Position numbers and translations under genes: made by a program. Under the pieces are notes generated by a model. It saw only the letters and a list, made by a program, of their open reading frames with translations, was not told the DNA's origin and did not search any database. 58,697 nt of DNA from Bacteroides sp. (GTDB lineage Bacteria > Bacteroidota > Bacteroidia > Bacteroidales > Muribaculaceae): positions 1-58,697 of the forward strand of contig JAAVDX010000039.1 in NCBI GenBank assembly GCA_014801585.1. The letters run 5' to 3'. Below are positions 1-7,578 of this stretch, in pieces (positions within the stretch are counted from its first letter, which is position 1; the number at the start of each line of letters is the position of its first letter).

Positions 1-177
1 AGTAGACAGAAGCAGACTCTTCCCGAAACGCCGTGGACGGGAAAGAAAATAGAATTTACCTTTCGTAAGTTGATAGATAATGGCAGTTTTATCCACATAC
101 GTATAACCACCTTCTCGAATCTCTGCGAAACTTTGGATCCCGACAGGATATTTGATATTTTTCTGAGTCTGCGTCAT
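1..177 (-). CDS. AAA-ATPase-like protein, 5' part only (runs off window)
   Basis: The reverse strand from the ATG at 177 reads 59 codons without a stop to the window edge. The peptide contains [16 protein letters not shown], then YVDKT, then [13 protein letters not shown]. This order (PxGIQSF..IR...YVDKT.....[11 protein letters not shown]) is the N-terminus of the AAA-ATPase-like family (PF09820), in which RPRRFGKS is the Walker A loop. Members are usually about 500-600 residues with a PD-(D/E)XK nuclease-like C-terminus, which lies outside the window. The family is often multi-copy in Bacteroidales and its role is unknown. The gene has its own promoter set inside a perfect inverted repeat (see 181-220). 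Confidence 0.8.
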   Translation of the reverse strand, partial: MTQTQKNIKYPVGIQSFAEIREGGYTYVDKTAIIYQLTKGKFYFLSRPRRFGKSLLLST

Positions 178-180
178 ATC

Positions 181-220
181 TGAAAATAATTAGTAATGCG
201 AAGATAACTAATTATTTTCA
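181..220 (-). promoter_or_regulatory. 14-bp perfect inverted repeat enclosing a promoter -7 element
   Basis: Positions 181-194 and 207-220 are exact reverse complements (arm TGAAAATAATTAGT) separated by 12 nt. On the minus strand a -33 TTTG (227-230), a 20-nt spacer and a -7 TATCTTCG (199-206; one mismatch to TAnnTTTG) fit the Bacteroidetes promoter. The -7 element lies in the loop between the arms, and the ATPase ATG is about 20 nt downstream. The arrangement looks like an operator for a dimeric regulator covering the promoter, or an mRNA 5' structure. Confidence 0.6.
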
Positions 221-282
221 AATCAACAAATCAATAAATACAGAGCCGTACCGCAAATGCAGCCGACGGTTTTAAAAGTGTA

Positions 283-323
283 AATGTGGCCCGCTTTAGC
301 GCCAAACTAAAGCGGGCCACATT
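283..323 (-). terminator. frr terminator
   Basis: A perfect 17-bp inverted repeat (283-299 with 307-323, loop 7 nt) lies just after the frr stop on the minus strand. It is followed on that strand by a T-rich tract (ACTTTTAAAA). The strong stem fits an intrinsic terminator for pyrH-frr and may also block readthrough from the left. Confidence 0.8.
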
Positions 324-363
324 ATGTATAAATTGGTTAGGATTGTATCTCCCGGTGAAGGAA

Positions 364-924
364 TCAGACGGTAAGAATTTCCTTCTCTTTTTCTGCGAAG
401 GCTTCGTCGATCTTTTTGATGTATTTGTCGTGGAGCTTCTGCACGGAGGCTTCACCATCTTTCTGCACGTCTTCGGCCATGCCGTTGTTTTTCACCTCTT
501 TCTTAAGACCGTCAATCGTATCGCGACGGGCGTTGCGGACTGATACCTTGGCTGTCTCCGCTTCGCTCTTGCATTGTTTTACAAGTGCCTTACGACGATC
601 TTCCGTCAAGGGGGGAATACCGAGGCGAATCACTTCTCCGTTGTTTTCGGGCATTATGCCGAGGTCTGAGTTGATAATCGCTTTCTCTATCTCTTTAAAC
701 ATGGATTTCTCCCACGGGGTGATGGCGATTGTACGCGCGTCGGGTACGCTGATATTGGCTACGTTGGAGATCGGAGCCTGCGAACCGTAATAATCTACGC
801 GGATTCCGTCGAGGAGCTTGGCGGATGCTTTGCCGGCACGGATATGCGAAAGTGTCTCGTCGAGGTATTCGAGGGCAAGCTGCATCGAATCCTCTGCATT
901 CTGAAGATATTCTTTAACTTCCAT
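364..924 (-). CDS. frr: Ribosome recycling factor
   Basis: A 186-residue protein, the normal length for RRF. It acts in the cytoplasm with EF-G to split the post-termination ribosome and release mRNA and tRNA. Typical features are SHIRAGKAS near residue 30, the [16 protein letters not shown] region near residues 90-105, [14 protein letters not shown] near residues 125-138 and VSVRNARRD near residue 150, followed by the closing helix that ends domain I. It lies 47 bp downstream of pyrH on the same strand; pyrH-frr is a common bacterial pair and the two are probably cotranscribed. A strong hairpin follows the stop. Confidence 0.97.
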   Translation of the reverse strand: MEVKEYLQNAEDSMQLALEYLDETLSHIRAGKASAKLLDGIRVDYYGSQAPISNVANISVPDARTIAITPWEKSMFKEIEKAIINSDLGIMPENNGEVIRLGIPPLTEDRRKALVKQCKSEAETAKVSVRNARRDTIDGLKKEVKNNGMAEDVQKDGEASVQKLHDKYIKKIDEAFAEKEKEILTV

Positions 925-971
925 ATTTTTTTAGTATTTTATTTCAAGTAATATTACGATAAATGATCGAA

Positions 972-1679
972 TTAGGGATGAACGTAGGTGCCTACGTTTT
1001 CACCATCGAGCATTTTCTGAAGGTTGCCCTCTTTATCCATGTTGAAGACATATATGGGCATTGAATTTTCTTTGCAGAGAGCCGTGGCAGTGAGATCCAT
1101 CACCTTGAGGTTGCGTTTGAGAATTTCGTCGTAGGATATTGAGTCGAATTTCTCGGCTGTGGGATCTTTCTCGGGGTCGGCGGTATAGATGCCGTCGACG
1201 CGTGTGCCCTTGAGCATTACGTCAGCTTCGGTCTCGATAGCACGGAGGGCTGAACCGGTATCGGTAGTGAAGTAGGGATTGCCTGTTCCGCCACTGATGA
1301 TGGCCACTTTACCGTTGTTGAGCATATCGATTGCTTTCCATTTGGAATAGGGTTCGCCGATAGGGAACATTCCGATGGCTGTAAGTACCCCGGCCGGCTG
1401 ACCGATTGCTTCGAGCGCACTGCTGAGAGCGAGAGAGTTAATGACAGTGGCAAGCATACCCATCTGGTCGCCTTTTACGCGGTCGAAACCTTTGGAGGCA
1501 CCGCTGAGTCCGCGGAAAATGTTGCCTCCTCCGATTACGATAGCTACCTGCACGCCGCTTTCCACAGCGCGTTTGATCTGCGCTGCATAGGAGTTAAGGC
1601 GTTGGCTGTCGATACCGTATCCCTGTTCTCCCATAAGCGATTCACCTGACAGCTTGAGGAGTATTCTATTGAATTTCAT
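972..1679 (-). CDS. pyrH: UMP kinase
   Basis: A 235-residue amino-acid-kinase-family protein that phosphorylates UMP to UDP with ATP in pyrimidine nucleotide synthesis. The N-terminal LLKLSGESL, the glycine-rich VIGGGNIFRG near residues 48-57, and KGTRVDGIYTADPEKDP near residues 157-173 are characteristic of bacterial PyrH, a hexamer usually activated by GTP and inhibited by UTP. Length is typical. It is followed by frr on the same strand. The 343-bp region upstream separates it from the DUF4143 ATPase gene, so it probably starts its own transcript; I could not find a convincing -33/-7 pair there. Confidence 0.97.
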   Translation of the reverse strand: MKFNRILLKLSGESLMGEQGYGIDSQRLNSYAAQIKRAVESGVQVAIVIGGGNIFRGLSGASKGFDRVKGDQMGMLATVINSLALSSALEAIGQPAGVLTAIGMFPIGEPYSKWKAIDMLNNGKVAIISGGTGNPYFTTDTGSALRAIETEADVMLKGTRVDGIYTADPEKDPTAEKFDSISYDEILKRNLKVMDLTATALCKENSMPIYVFNMDKEGNLQKMLDGENVGTYVHP

Positions 1680-2022
1680 TAGATCTAAAGATTAGGAAGC
1701 CGACTCACGAAAAAATCCGAGAGTGGCATAATAAATATTCTATCCACAAATTTACAAATAAAATCTGAATTCACCCTATCCGTAATCTATAATTTAGTAA
1801 AGGAATAGTAAAAATTAATTTTATTCACCATTGTAATGATTTTTACGGGTGCACACCGCATGGCGGGGTTTTACATTAGGCCCGTATCAATCAGCGCGAT
1901 AGCGATGATTGGTGCGGGTGTATAAAAATAGAAATAATATTGTACGTATTTTTGTGGCCCTGCGTTAGCATGGGCTACCCACGTCATACTATAGAATAAC
2001 CCGTCTACGGGGGAACCCAATG
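1680..2022. other. Gene-free interval with nested inverted repeats
   Basis: No credible ORF. The left part holds the 5' side of pyrH. From about 1835 to 1923 there are imperfect palindromes: TACGGG at 1837 with CCCGTA at 1881, and CAATCA with TGATTG around 1889-1915. GTTAGCATGGG (1964-1974) is matched by CCCAATGCTAAC (2016-2027), the second arm overlapping the last codons of the DUF4143 gene. The right side may therefore be the 3' hairpin or terminator of that gene; the central structure is unexplained. Confidence 0.5.
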
Positions 2023-3402
2023 CTAACCCATGACTATATGTGTGTCAGTCAATCTGCCGATTGCGTAGATCGGAATAATATTTATAGTGCGAGTTTCTCC
2101 GGCGTCTTCATATTGTAGTTGGCCGAAGTTTTCAAGTGAGGAGCGAATGGCCTGTATAAGATGCTTTTTTTGCATGAATAACCGTAGACTTTTCATCTTC
2201 CCGCTTTTTCCCGATTTTACCTCAATAGGCAGAATCTCCATCTGATATGGTATAACGAAATCTACTTCCGATGTAGCACCATTAGCAAGATTCTCCCAAT
2301 AGAACAACTGATATCTATGACGCACATCGGAATGTTTTATTAATTCCCACCCCACCGACATTTCTGCGAGTTTTCCTTTGTTTACAAGATTCTCTTCACT
2401 TCCGGTCAGAATGAGTTCGTTGATTGGATTGCTTCCTCCGAAATCAAGATCAAGAATTCTCAACAACAGCCCCGTATCAAGATAAATATATCTTGAAAAT
2501 TTGTCATTTACCTCAGCTCCTAACGGCAGCCCGTTGGCGGCAGTATGATTGATTTTGACTATCAGGCCCGCATCAATCATAAGTGAAAGAGCGCGTTTTA
2601 TGTCATTAGTAGGTGATCCTCCCACGACCTTACTATATACGAATTTTCCTCCGGTTTGTGATATTACACTTTGCAGCGTATTTCTCAGTAATTCCGGGCT
2701 GATAGTATGGCTGTACTTGGAAAAATCATCGTAATAAGATTGTTGGATATCTGCTAATTCATTGATACATTTTCGGAAATCATTAGTTTCTACCCATGCT
2801 TTCACACTTGCCGGCATTCCTCCCACCATTAGAAATGTGCGATAATCGCCCACCAACTTATCATGCAAAGCATCAAATAGTGGGTGTGCGGGAGTAGCGG
2901 TATTGATAGCGTCGATCCAATTTCCTTTGCCTATGGCAGTTAGAAATTCATTGAATGACATAGGATACATAAACACTGAACTTACTCTTCCTACGCCATA
3001 GGAAGAGATACGTTTAAGGGCAAATTCCAATAGTGAGCCTGCTGCAATTACGTGGAGTTGCGGCAGATTCTCCTTGAAGAACCATAATGATTTAAGAGCA
3101 GCATCCGATGATTGAATTTCATCGAAAAATAGTAGTGTCTCGCCGGCCACTATCGGTGTGCTATACAAGATACTAAGCCTCTGACATAGAACATTGACAT
3201 CTGATTCCTGCTCAAATAGTTCTAATATGCTTTTATTGGCCTCAAAGTTCACTTCTATAAAGTACTTAAAACTTTCTCCCAGGTGGCGTATTGAGCGTGA
3301 TTTCCCTATCTGGCGTGCCCCTCTTACCAATAAGGGTTTCCTATTTGTGGTGTTTTTCCATTCAATTAAAACATCATCGATATTTCTGCGAAAATAGCTC
3401 AT
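2023..3402 (-). CDS. AAA ATPase with DUF4143 and nuclease-like C-terminus
   Basis: A 459-residue protein of the ATP-binding AAA_14/DUF4143 family. RGARQIGKSRSIRHLG near residues 27-42 is the Walker A region, and LLFFDEIQSS near residue 90 is Walker B. GVGRVSSVFMYPMSFNEFL near residue 136 is the typical segment after the ATPase core. The C-terminal part has SEVDFVIPYQ followed by LPIEVKSGKSGK, the D...ExK pattern of PD-(D/E)XK nucleases. Family function is unknown; members are usually lone, multi-copy accessory genes. Here it stands alone, more AT-rich than its neighbours, with a promoter at 3488-3518 and a repeat array upstream, which suggests acquisition. Confidence 0.9.
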   Translation of the reverse strand: MSYFRRNIDDVLIEWKNTTNRKPLLVRGARQIGKSRSIRHLGESFKYFIEVNFEANKSILELFEQESDVNVLCQRLSILYSTPIVAGETLLFFDEIQSSDAALKSLWFFKENLPQLHVIAAGSLLEFALKRISSYGVGRVSSVFMYPMSFNEFLTAIGKGNWIDAINTATPAHPLFDALHDKLVGDYRTFLMVGGMPASVKAWVETNDFRKCINELADIQQSYYDDFSKYSHTISPELLRNTLQSVISQTGGKFVYSKVVGGSPTNDIKRALSLMIDAGLIVKINHTAANGLPLGAEVNDKFSRYIYLDTGLLLRILDLDFGGSNPINELILTGSEENLVNKGKLAEMSVGWELIKHSDVRHRYQLFYWENLANGATSEVDFVIPYQMEILPIEVKSGKSGKMKSLRLFMQKKHLIQAIRSSLENFGQLQYEDAGETRTINIIPIYAIGRLTDTHIVMG

Positions 3403-3487
3403 GCTTGAGATTTTTTTGATATATAATATTTTACTAAGTCTGGTTCTGAAAAATACGCAGAGAATTAGTAAGAGTAAATTATTGGTG

Positions 3488-3518
3488 CAAATATAGTAAT
3501 AAAATCTGAAATATCAAT
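3488..3518 (-). promoter_or_regulatory. Promoter of the DUF4143 ATPase gene
   Basis: The minus strand has a -7 TATATTTG (3488-3495) and a -33 TTG (within 3515-3518) separated by 19 nt, close to the Bacteroidetes consensus. The start codon is about 80 nt downstream. The repeats at 3540-3653 lie directly upstream of this promoter. Confidence 0.65.
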
Positions 3519-3539
3519 GCTTTAATAATCCTAATTGAG

Positions 3540-3653
3540 AAAATCAAGAGGAATAACCGCTACTTTTTACAAAAAATCAAGAGGAATAAATAGGGTAATT
3601 TTGAGAAAATCAAGAGGAATAACTGCCGCTTTTTGCAAAAAATCAAGAGGAAT
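3540..3653. repeat. Four direct repeats at exact 33-bp spacing
   Basis: The 15-mer AAAATCAAGAGGAAT occurs without change at 3540, 3573, 3606 and 3639, each exactly 33 bp after the previous one. Copies 1 and 3 also share their following sequence, giving a 66-bp higher-order unit. Because 33 is a multiple of three, the plus strand reads as an in-frame peptide repeat (KSRGI every 11 residues, open frame 3535-3738), but no homologue or ribosome site makes that ORF convincing. The array sits just upstream of the DUF4143 promoter, and 33 bp is about three helical turns, so a row of protein-binding sites is possible. Confidence 0.85.
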
Positions 3654-3657
3654 CGTT

Positions 3658-3737
3658 CCCTTTAACACTCACCCGCCGTCCCTGTATGTACCAGCCTCAA
3701 AAAGTAGACCCTTTAACGCTCACCCGCCGTACCTGTA
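3658..3737. repeat. 29-bp imperfect direct repeat, two copies
   Basis: A 29-bp sequence beginning CCCTTTAAC and containing CTCACCCGCCGT occurs at 3658-3686 and 3709-3737, with two mismatches and 51-bp spacing. The second copy can pair with the GC-rich CGGCGGGCGGGTG (3743-3755), so on the minus strand it may form the hairpin that ends the rnpA transcript, whose stop is at 3788. Confidence 0.7.
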
Positions 3738-3787
3738 AGGCTCGGCGGGCGGGTGGTAGAAAGGATGTAAGTAAGAGAGTAAAATTG

Positions 3788-4297
3788 TCAGTCGGGGAGT
3801 TGGGAGGAGAGTTTGGTGATGAGGCGGTGAAGCTTGGAGCGTAGCCGTGAGGAGTCAATGTTTTCGTTGCTGATGTAGATGAGGGCTACAGATAGTGTGC
3901 GCAGCGTAGGATGCTCTTCAATCAGTCGGCGCAGCGGACGACGCTGCAGGCGCCACGCATCGCGGATTCTGCGGCGCATCAGTACGCGGTCAATTGCATG
4001 GCGACGCTTCTTCTTGGGCACCGTAATCATCACCTGCAGCGGAGCTATACCCTCGGGAATACCGATCTTGAATGACGCAGCTAATTCCTCCTCTGTCAGC
4101 GCCCGCCACGTGAGTCTGAACGGATATTCATACATCGACTTCCCTTCGGTAAAAAGGGAGTCAACTAATATCTTATGGCGCAGACGCTCTGACTTGGGAA
4201 AGGTCAGGCGTTCGATAGTTTCTTCCATTTTCTTTTCTTTTGAAGATTTTTCTGATGTTGCGGCTCTAACTCTGACTGCAGCGTTCAACTGTAGCAT
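3788..4297 (-). CDS. rnpA: Ribonuclease P protein component
   Basis: Small basic protein subunit of RNase P, which helps the catalytic RNA remove 5' leaders from pre-tRNA. The family signature is visible as KKRRHAIDRVLMRRRIRDAW (about residues 95-114). The longest frame gives 169 residues and its ATG directly follows the TGA of the flippase gene. A second ATG at 4228 gives MEETIERLTFPKSERL and 146 residues, closer to usual RnpA length and starting just before the conserved F-x-K-xxRL motif. I favour the internal start, but tight coupling to the flippase stop makes the long form possible. The usual neighbours rpmH or yidD are absent. Confidence 0.9.
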   Translation of the reverse strand: MLQLNAAVRVRAATSEKSSKEKKMEETIERLTFPKSERLRHKILVDSLFTEGKSMYEYPFRLTWRALTEEELAASFKIGIPEGIAPLQVMITVPKKKRRHAIDRVLMRRRIRDAWRLQRRPLRRLIEEHPTLRTLSVALIYISNENIDSSRLRSKLHRLITKLSSQLPD

Positions 4298-5821
4298 TCA
4301 TTTCTTGCGGATTGCCTTTCGAATCATCGGACTGACTACGGGAAGTTCCTCAAAAAATGCTACAACGCAGAGATACCCGCACAACAGCAGAATACGGATA
4401 AGATAGGTAAGCCACATAGCCGATGGATATTCAGTCTGCTCTCCAACGAAATAAAGAGCCACACTCAGAAGTCCGTAGAGCATCATGCGTCCGATCTGAT
4501 ATGAGAGTGGATAGTAATGTTGACCTACAAAATAGCTCAGCAGCATCACTACGAAATAACTGATGAAGGCCGCCCATGCCGAACCGAGATAGCCGTCTGG
4601 TATACCGATCGCCGGGACAAGCCAGATGTTAAGGCCGAGCATGAGCGCGAAGCAGAGCAGGGAGAAGTACATTCCCCATTGTGTACGGTCGGTCAGTTTA
4701 TACCAGAGCGAGAGATTAAAAAAGATTCCGAAGAAGAGGTCGGCCATCATCATGATGGGCACTATCCGCAACCCGCTCCAGTAGCCCGGAGAGATAAAAT
4801 GCTTGAGAATCGGGAGGAAATACATCACTCCGAGGAATATCAGCAACCCAAAGATTACGAAGTATTTCATTGCGTCGCAGTAGGCGCGTCGGTTGTCTTC
4901 ACCCTCAGCGCGTGCCTGAGCGAAAATGAAGGGTTCGTAGGCGTAGCGGAATGCCTGAGTGAACATTACCATCACCACGGCAATCTTGATATTGGCGCCG
5001 TAGATACCTACCATCGTGCGCGCCGCTTCCTCATTCCCCTTGAAAATATAGGGGATGATCATCTGTCCCATATTCTGACTTGCTATCCCGGCCACACCCA
5101 GAATCAATAGCGGCCAACTATAGTTGAGCATCTTTGACAGTAGGTGAGGATCAAACTTCCAGCTCCGGCCGATAAGATAGGGAATAAGAGCTAACAATAC
5201 TACCAGCGAAGAAATTATATTCGCCACAAATATCCAGCCGATTCCATAACTGGAACCTCCTAAGGGCTTATAGAACCAATCGATAGCTCCCGGGCATACC
5301 TGCTCCAGCTTCGGGCAGATAAGAATGAAGAAGACGTTGAGGATGATATTGACTCCGATGTTGAGAAACTTCACTCCGGCAAACGTCCATGCCTTATTCT
5401 TGTAGCGCAGATATGCGAAGGGGATATTCGTAAAGGCGTCAATGGCTACGGTAACACCGAGAAGCCATACGTATTCCGGATGTTTCGGCAATAGAAGTGC
5501 CGATGAAATCCCGGGCAGAAAAACGCTGAGGAGCAGAATGAATATCAGTGAAGTTCCGGCCACTGACCACAGGCAGGTTGTATATACCTTTTCCGGCTCA
5601 TCCGAACGATTGGCAAAACGGAAGAATCCCGTCTCCATTCCATAGTTGAGGATGACGAGTGCTACGGCGGTGAAGCTGTAGAGATAGCTTACGATGCCGT
5701 ATTCAGAAGCGGGGAAAAGATATACGTAGAGTGGGACGAGAATCCAGTTGAGAAAACGCCCCACAATACTGCTGAGGCCATATACGGCCGTATCCTTTAC
5801 CAAAGATTTAATACCTGGCAT
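4298..5821 (-). CDS. Wzx-like polysaccharide flippase
   Basis: A 507-residue integral membrane protein with about 12-14 hydrophobic segments, beginning MPGIKSLVKDTAVYGLSS, the usual start of Wzx/MATE-MurJ superfamily polysaccharide biosynthesis proteins. These flip undecaprenyl-linked glycans across the inner membrane. Length is typical. It lies 31 bp downstream of ruvB and abuts rnpA, so the operon mixes envelope, recombination and RNA-processing genes. No glycosyltransferase is adjacent, so the substrate cannot be inferred; O-antigen, capsule or a general surface glycan are all possible. There is no sign of truncation. Confidence 0.88.
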   Translation of the reverse strand: MPGIKSLVKDTAVYGLSSIVGRFLNWILVPLYVYLFPASEYGIVSYLYSFTAVALVILNYGMETGFFRFANRSDEPEKVYTTCLWSVAGTSLIFILLLSVFLPGISSALLLPKHPEYVWLLGVTVAIDAFTNIPFAYLRYKNKAWTFAGVKFLNIGVNIILNVFFILICPKLEQVCPGAIDWFYKPLGGSSYGIGWIFVANIISSLVVLLALIPYLIGRSWKFDPHLLSKMLNYSWPLLILGVAGIASQNMGQMIIPYIFKGNEEAARTMVGIYGANIKIAVVMVMFTQAFRYAYEPFIFAQARAEGEDNRRAYCDAMKYFVIFGLLIFLGVMYFLPILKHFISPGYWSGLRIVPIMMMADLFFGIFFNLSLWYKLTDRTQWGMYFSLLCFALMLGLNIWLVPAIGIPDGYLGSAWAAFISYFVVMLLSYFVGQHYYPLSYQIGRMMLYGLLSVALYFVGEQTEYPSAMWLTYLIRILLLCGYLCVVAFFEELPVVSPMIRKAIRKK

Positions 5822-5852
5822 GATGTTGGGATGAAAAATAGATCAGTGGATT

Positions 5853-6884
5853 TTAGATTTCCGGAAAGAGTGAATCAGGGGAGGAAAGCTGACTGCGACC
5901 GAGATGGGTGAAGGCCAGCGTGGTCACTTCTCTACCTCGCGGAGTGCGCTTTATGAATCCTTCCTTGATGAGGTAGGGTTCGTAGACCTCCTCAATAGTG
6001 CCGGCGTCCTCACCGAGAGCCGTAGCTATTGTAGACAAGCCGACAGGTCCTCCCTTGAATTTATCAATTATCGTAAGGAGAATCTTATTGTCGATTTCGT
6101 CAAGTCCGTAGCGGTCGATATTGAGGGCTTCGAGCGACATCTTGGCGATAGCGAGCGATATACGTCCGTCGCCTTTGACCATTGCAAAATCTCTGACACG
6201 TCGCAGCAGAGAGTTGGCGATTCGCGGAGTGCCGCGGCTGCGGAGTGCGATCTCCAGTGCTGCATCCTCGTCAATCGCCACGCGAAGCAGTCGGGCTGAG
6301 CGCTTCACGATCCCTTTCAGCACTTCATGGTCGTAATATTCCAGATGGCAGTTGATGCCGAAGCGGGCGCGTAGCGGCGAGGTAAGCAGCCCGCTGCGGG
6401 TCGTGGCGCCTATAAGTGTGAATGGGGAGAGGGTGAGCTGCACGCTCTTCGCTCCCGGCCCCTTATCGAGCAGTATATCAATGCGATAATCCTCCATTGC
6501 GGAGTAGAGATATTCCTCCACGATTGGGTGCAGACGATGAATCTCATCGATGAAAAGGACATCGTGGGGTTCGAGACTCATCAGGATTCCGGCTAAGTCG
6601 CCCGGTTTGTCGAGCACCGGACCGGAAGTGACCTTAAATCCAACGCCTAATTCGTTGGCTACGATATTTGAAAGGGTAGTCTTACCCAATCCCGGCGGTC
6701 CGTGGAGAAGAGTGTGATCGAGCGCTTCGCCTCTCAGGCGGGCAGCCTGGACGAAGACTCGGAGATTGGATATAATTTTTTCCTGACCGGAGAAATCATC
6801 GAATTCCAGCGGGCGGAGGGCCTTTTCTATATCGCCCCCCTCGCCCGACGGCCGATCTCCGTCGTGGATATCAAAATCACTCAT
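5853..6884 (-). CDS. ruvB: Holliday junction branch migration ATPase RuvB
   Basis: A 343-residue AAA+ ATPase that, with RuvA, drives branch migration at Holliday junctions. [14 protein letters not shown] (residues 26-39) is the N-terminal RuvB motif, GPPGLGKTT near residue 65 is Walker A, FIDEIHRL near residue 115 is Walker B, and [18 protein letters not shown] near residue 159 carries sensor 1 and the arginine finger. The C-terminal winged-helix ends in [12 protein letters not shown]. Length is typical. ruvA and ruvC are not nearby. It is in a minus-strand operon between a 171-residue unknown protein (54-bp gap) and the flippase gene (31-bp gap). Confidence 0.97.
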   Translation of the reverse strand: MSDFDIHDGDRPSGEGGDIEKALRPLEFDDFSGQEKIISNLRVFVQAARLRGEALDHTLLHGPPGLGKTTLSNIVANELGVGFKVTSGPVLDKPGDLAGILMSLEPHDVLFIDEIHRLHPIVEEYLYSAMEDYRIDILLDKGPGAKSVQLTLSPFTLIGATTRSGLLTSPLRARFGINCHLEYYDHEVLKGIVKRSARLLRVAIDEDAALEIALRSRGTPRIANSLLRRVRDFAMVKGDGRISLAIAKMSLEALNIDRYGLDEIDNKILLTIIDKFKGGPVGLSTIATALGEDAGTIEEVYEPYLIKEGFIKRTPRGREVTTLAFTHLGRSQLSSPDSLFPEI

Positions 6885-6938
6885 GATAATTCAGTTAGTT
6901 ATGTAGGCCGGTCCCTTTTCGTTCGGGGTGGCCGACGC

Positions 6939-7454
6939 TTAGAGTTGGAGATAAGCCATCTCTTCGCGGAGTTCAAGGCCGGAGAGAGTGCGTCGGCGTG
7001 AGATTATTCCGGCCAGTTCGTTGATAGCAGGGTGCAGACGTGGGTTAGCAAATATTCGGCGATGCTGCGAGAGGATACGACGATAGAATGTCTCGATCTC
7101 ATCCTTTTCAAGTCCGCAGGTCTCCTCTCCTTCAGCTTCAATTTCGGAATATACCTCGCGCTCCACTTCCGAAGGAAGATCCTCATGGAGTCTGACCAGC
7201 GAACGCGCCAATACATTGCCTATCACCATCGAGGCCGTGATATGATAATTACGCATCAGATTCTCCCACACCGATTTAGGAGACACTGCGGGAGAGAGGG
7301 AATAGTAATATTCTTGCGAGAAATTCACCATCGGACCGTCGGCATCCAAAGAGATGTCGACAACGCTGTCGATTGCGTCGAGTCCGGCCAATGAGATAGC
7401 CATTCCGGCCAATCCATAGGCGCGATCATCTTCGTTGCTATATGATAGAGTCAT
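6939..7454 (-). CDS. Uncharacterised 171-aa protein upstream of ruvB
   Basis: I do not recognise this family. The protein is soluble, acidic and has no signal peptide or membrane segment. The N-terminal half is small-residue rich (AYGLAGMAISLAGLDAID) and the C-terminal half is mostly charged helix (EVEREVYSEIEAEGEE; then ETFYRRILSQHRRIF). Coding potential is good: the reading frame is intact, the codon use matches the neighbours, and it is the first gene of a tight run with ruvB, the flippase and rnpA. The operon position suggests a housekeeping or envelope accessory role, but nothing in the sequence says which. Confidence 0.75.
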   Translation of the reverse strand: MTLSYSNEDDRAYGLAGMAISLAGLDAIDSVVDISLDADGPMVNFSQEYYYSLSPAVSPKSVWENLMRNYHITASMVIGNVLARSLVRLHEDLPSEVEREVYSEIEAEGEETCGLEKDEIETFYRRILSQHRRIFANPRLHPAINELAGIISRRRTLSGLELREEMAYLQL

Positions 7455-7578
7455 GCTTTCTGAGATTTTGTTTCTAATTAAAACGCCCGAGTTGAGCCAA
7501 GGGTTTATTAGCGGATTTTATAGCTGCTGCGGGAAGCTGTATCCGCAACTTAGTCAGTTGATGGAATTGTTCTGATTA

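Noticed and set aside
3535..3738. Small plus-strand ORF with KSRGI repeats as a real gene
   Set aside because: The peptide is explained by a 33-bp DNA repeat, there is no visible ribosome-binding context, and the second half runs through a second repeat; kept as a repeat, not as a CDS.
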